This document shows positions 63,526 through 64,000 of a DNA stretch of 64,000 nucleotides, piece after piece (positions within the stretch are counted from its first letter, which is position 1; every line of letters begins with the position of its first letter). The position numbers and the translations under genes were made by a program. The stretch lies in contig NZ_JFKC01000001.1 in the NCBI RefSeq assembly GCF_002115805.1, positions 1 through 64,000 of the forward strand, in the 5' to 3' direction. The notes below the pieces were generated by a model. The model was not told the DNA's origin. It searched no databases and worked only from the letters and a program-made list of their open reading frames with translations. The stretch comes from Marivita geojedonensis. GTDB lineage: Bacteria > Pseudomonadota > Alphaproteobacteria > Rhodobacterales > Rhodobacteraceae.

Positions 63526-64000
63526 CAGGCCAAATCCTCCAAAACGCGTCCCGCAGCGAAACGGGTTGCGAAGAATGCCACCAGCCCGGAAAGCGGCGGG
63601 ATCAGGATGACCCAGACCCAGCCCCACCCCTGGATACTGAGATCGGTGAGAAAGCCCGTCGTGTCCGATCCGGCAGGAATCAGGAACAGCGCGACGATAC
63701 CGGTGAGCGTCCCGAAGGCGGCTCCCGTCAGCGCACGCAGAGCGAAACGACGGACAAACGCGCTGGCGATATAGGTGTCCTTTGCGCCGACGAGGCGCAG
63801 CACGGCGATCACCTGCGCGTTGGCCGCAAGTGCGGCGTTGGCCGCAAGCGTCACCATTGCGCCGGTCGCGGTGGCGATGAGCAGGATCGACGCCCATCCC
63901 AAGAGCCGCAGCCGTCCGGCCGCGTCGATCAGCGGCCTCCGCCAGCGGGCATGATCGTCCAGAACGGCGGCGGGGGCTTCGGCGGCAAGGCGCAGGCGCA
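63525..64000 (-). CDS. ftsX: cell division protein FtsX (C-terminal part, cut by the window edge)
   Basis: The frame is open to the window end, so about 158 C-terminal residues are present. Membrane helices of the FtsX permease domain flank ANAQVIAVLRLVGAKDTYIASAFVRRF, where VLRLVGA matches the conserved cytoplasmic loop next to FtsE. The final helix ends IPPLSGLVAFFATRFAAG. With FtsE it regulates cell-wall hydrolases at division; ftsE should lie beyond 64000. A TTG at 63902 is not the true start, since homologous residues continue upstream of it. Confidence 0.88.
   Translation of the reverse strand, partial: RLRLAAEAPAAVLDDHARWRRPLIDAAGRLRLLGWASILLIATATGAMVTLAANAALAANAQVIAVLRLVGAKDTYIASAFVRRFALRALTGAAFGTLTGIVALFLIPAGSDTTGFLTDLSIQGWGWVWVILIPPLSGLVAFFATRFAAGRVLEDLA

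Overview
The window looks like chromosomal DNA of a marine-type Rhodobacteraceae (Roseobacter group, Alphaproteobacteria). The evidence is high G+C with strong codon bias, the ChvG/ChvI-HprK-RapZ-PTS block opposite pckA, a LuxR/LuxI pair, an ethylmalonyl-CoA (EMC) pathway gene set, and a TCA-cycle locus in the order known from Rhodobacter. No rRNA, tRNA, CRISPR array, prophage or insertion sequence was found. Almost all of the window is coding.

Layout. 1-6.4 kb: 3-hydroxybutyryl-CoA dehydrogenase, then a leftward operon chvI-chvG-hprK-rapZ-EIIA-HPr-acyltransferase. 6.7-13.8 kb: pckA, (2S)-methylsuccinyl-CoA dehydrogenase (mcd), an AhpD-like protein, a secreted EF-hand protein, and a dimethylglycine/sarcosine dehydrogenase-type flavoprotein. 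14.6-22 kb: the rod-shape operon mreBCD-mrdA-rodA, followed by a 2-hydroxyacid dehydrogenase and rpe. 22-28.4 kb: a MaoC/acyl-CoA ligase pair, a CurA-like reductase, a RecD/Dda-like helicase and a quorum-sensing operon (small protein, luxR with an in-frame amber stop, luxI). 28.5-33.6 kb: ccr, a PlsB-like acyltransferase and ecm. 33.6-39.3 kb: an H-NS-like protein, deoD, a DUF1989 protein, an ornithine decarboxylase with a structured leader, and a ZIP transporter. 39.3-49.3 kb: sdhCDAB with two lipoprotein genes inserted, the mcl2-nnrU-DUF1737-mch-metallopeptidase operon, a TSUP permease and mdh. 49.4-52 kb: an unusual tandem ATP-grasp gene. 52.2-61.4 kb: sucC-(secreted protein)-sucD-sucA-sucB-MAPEG-lpd. 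61.8-64 kb: VOC protein, PPOX protein, PlsC and the 3' part of ftsX.

How the genes fit together. Acetyl-CoA assimilation without a glyoxylate shunt would run through Ccr, Ecm, Mcd, Mch and malyl-CoA enzymes into the TCA cycle encoded alongside, and PckA would give the gluconeogenic exit. Two promoter-level patterns tie the sets together. A 31-bp tandem TGTGATCACA module lies about 115-145 bp upstream of both sdhC and sucC. A GCAACA-NN-ATT element lies upstream of ccr, ecm (twice), mcl2 and, with one mismatch, mcd.

The best candidate for undescribed biology is the 706-aa protein at 49.75-51.87 kb. It has a CphA/GshF-like ATP-grasp module, a possible acylphosphatase-like linker and a second, apparently degenerate ATP-grasp module. 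It has no ribosome-binding site of its own and its start overlaps the stop of a 29-codon mini-ORF.
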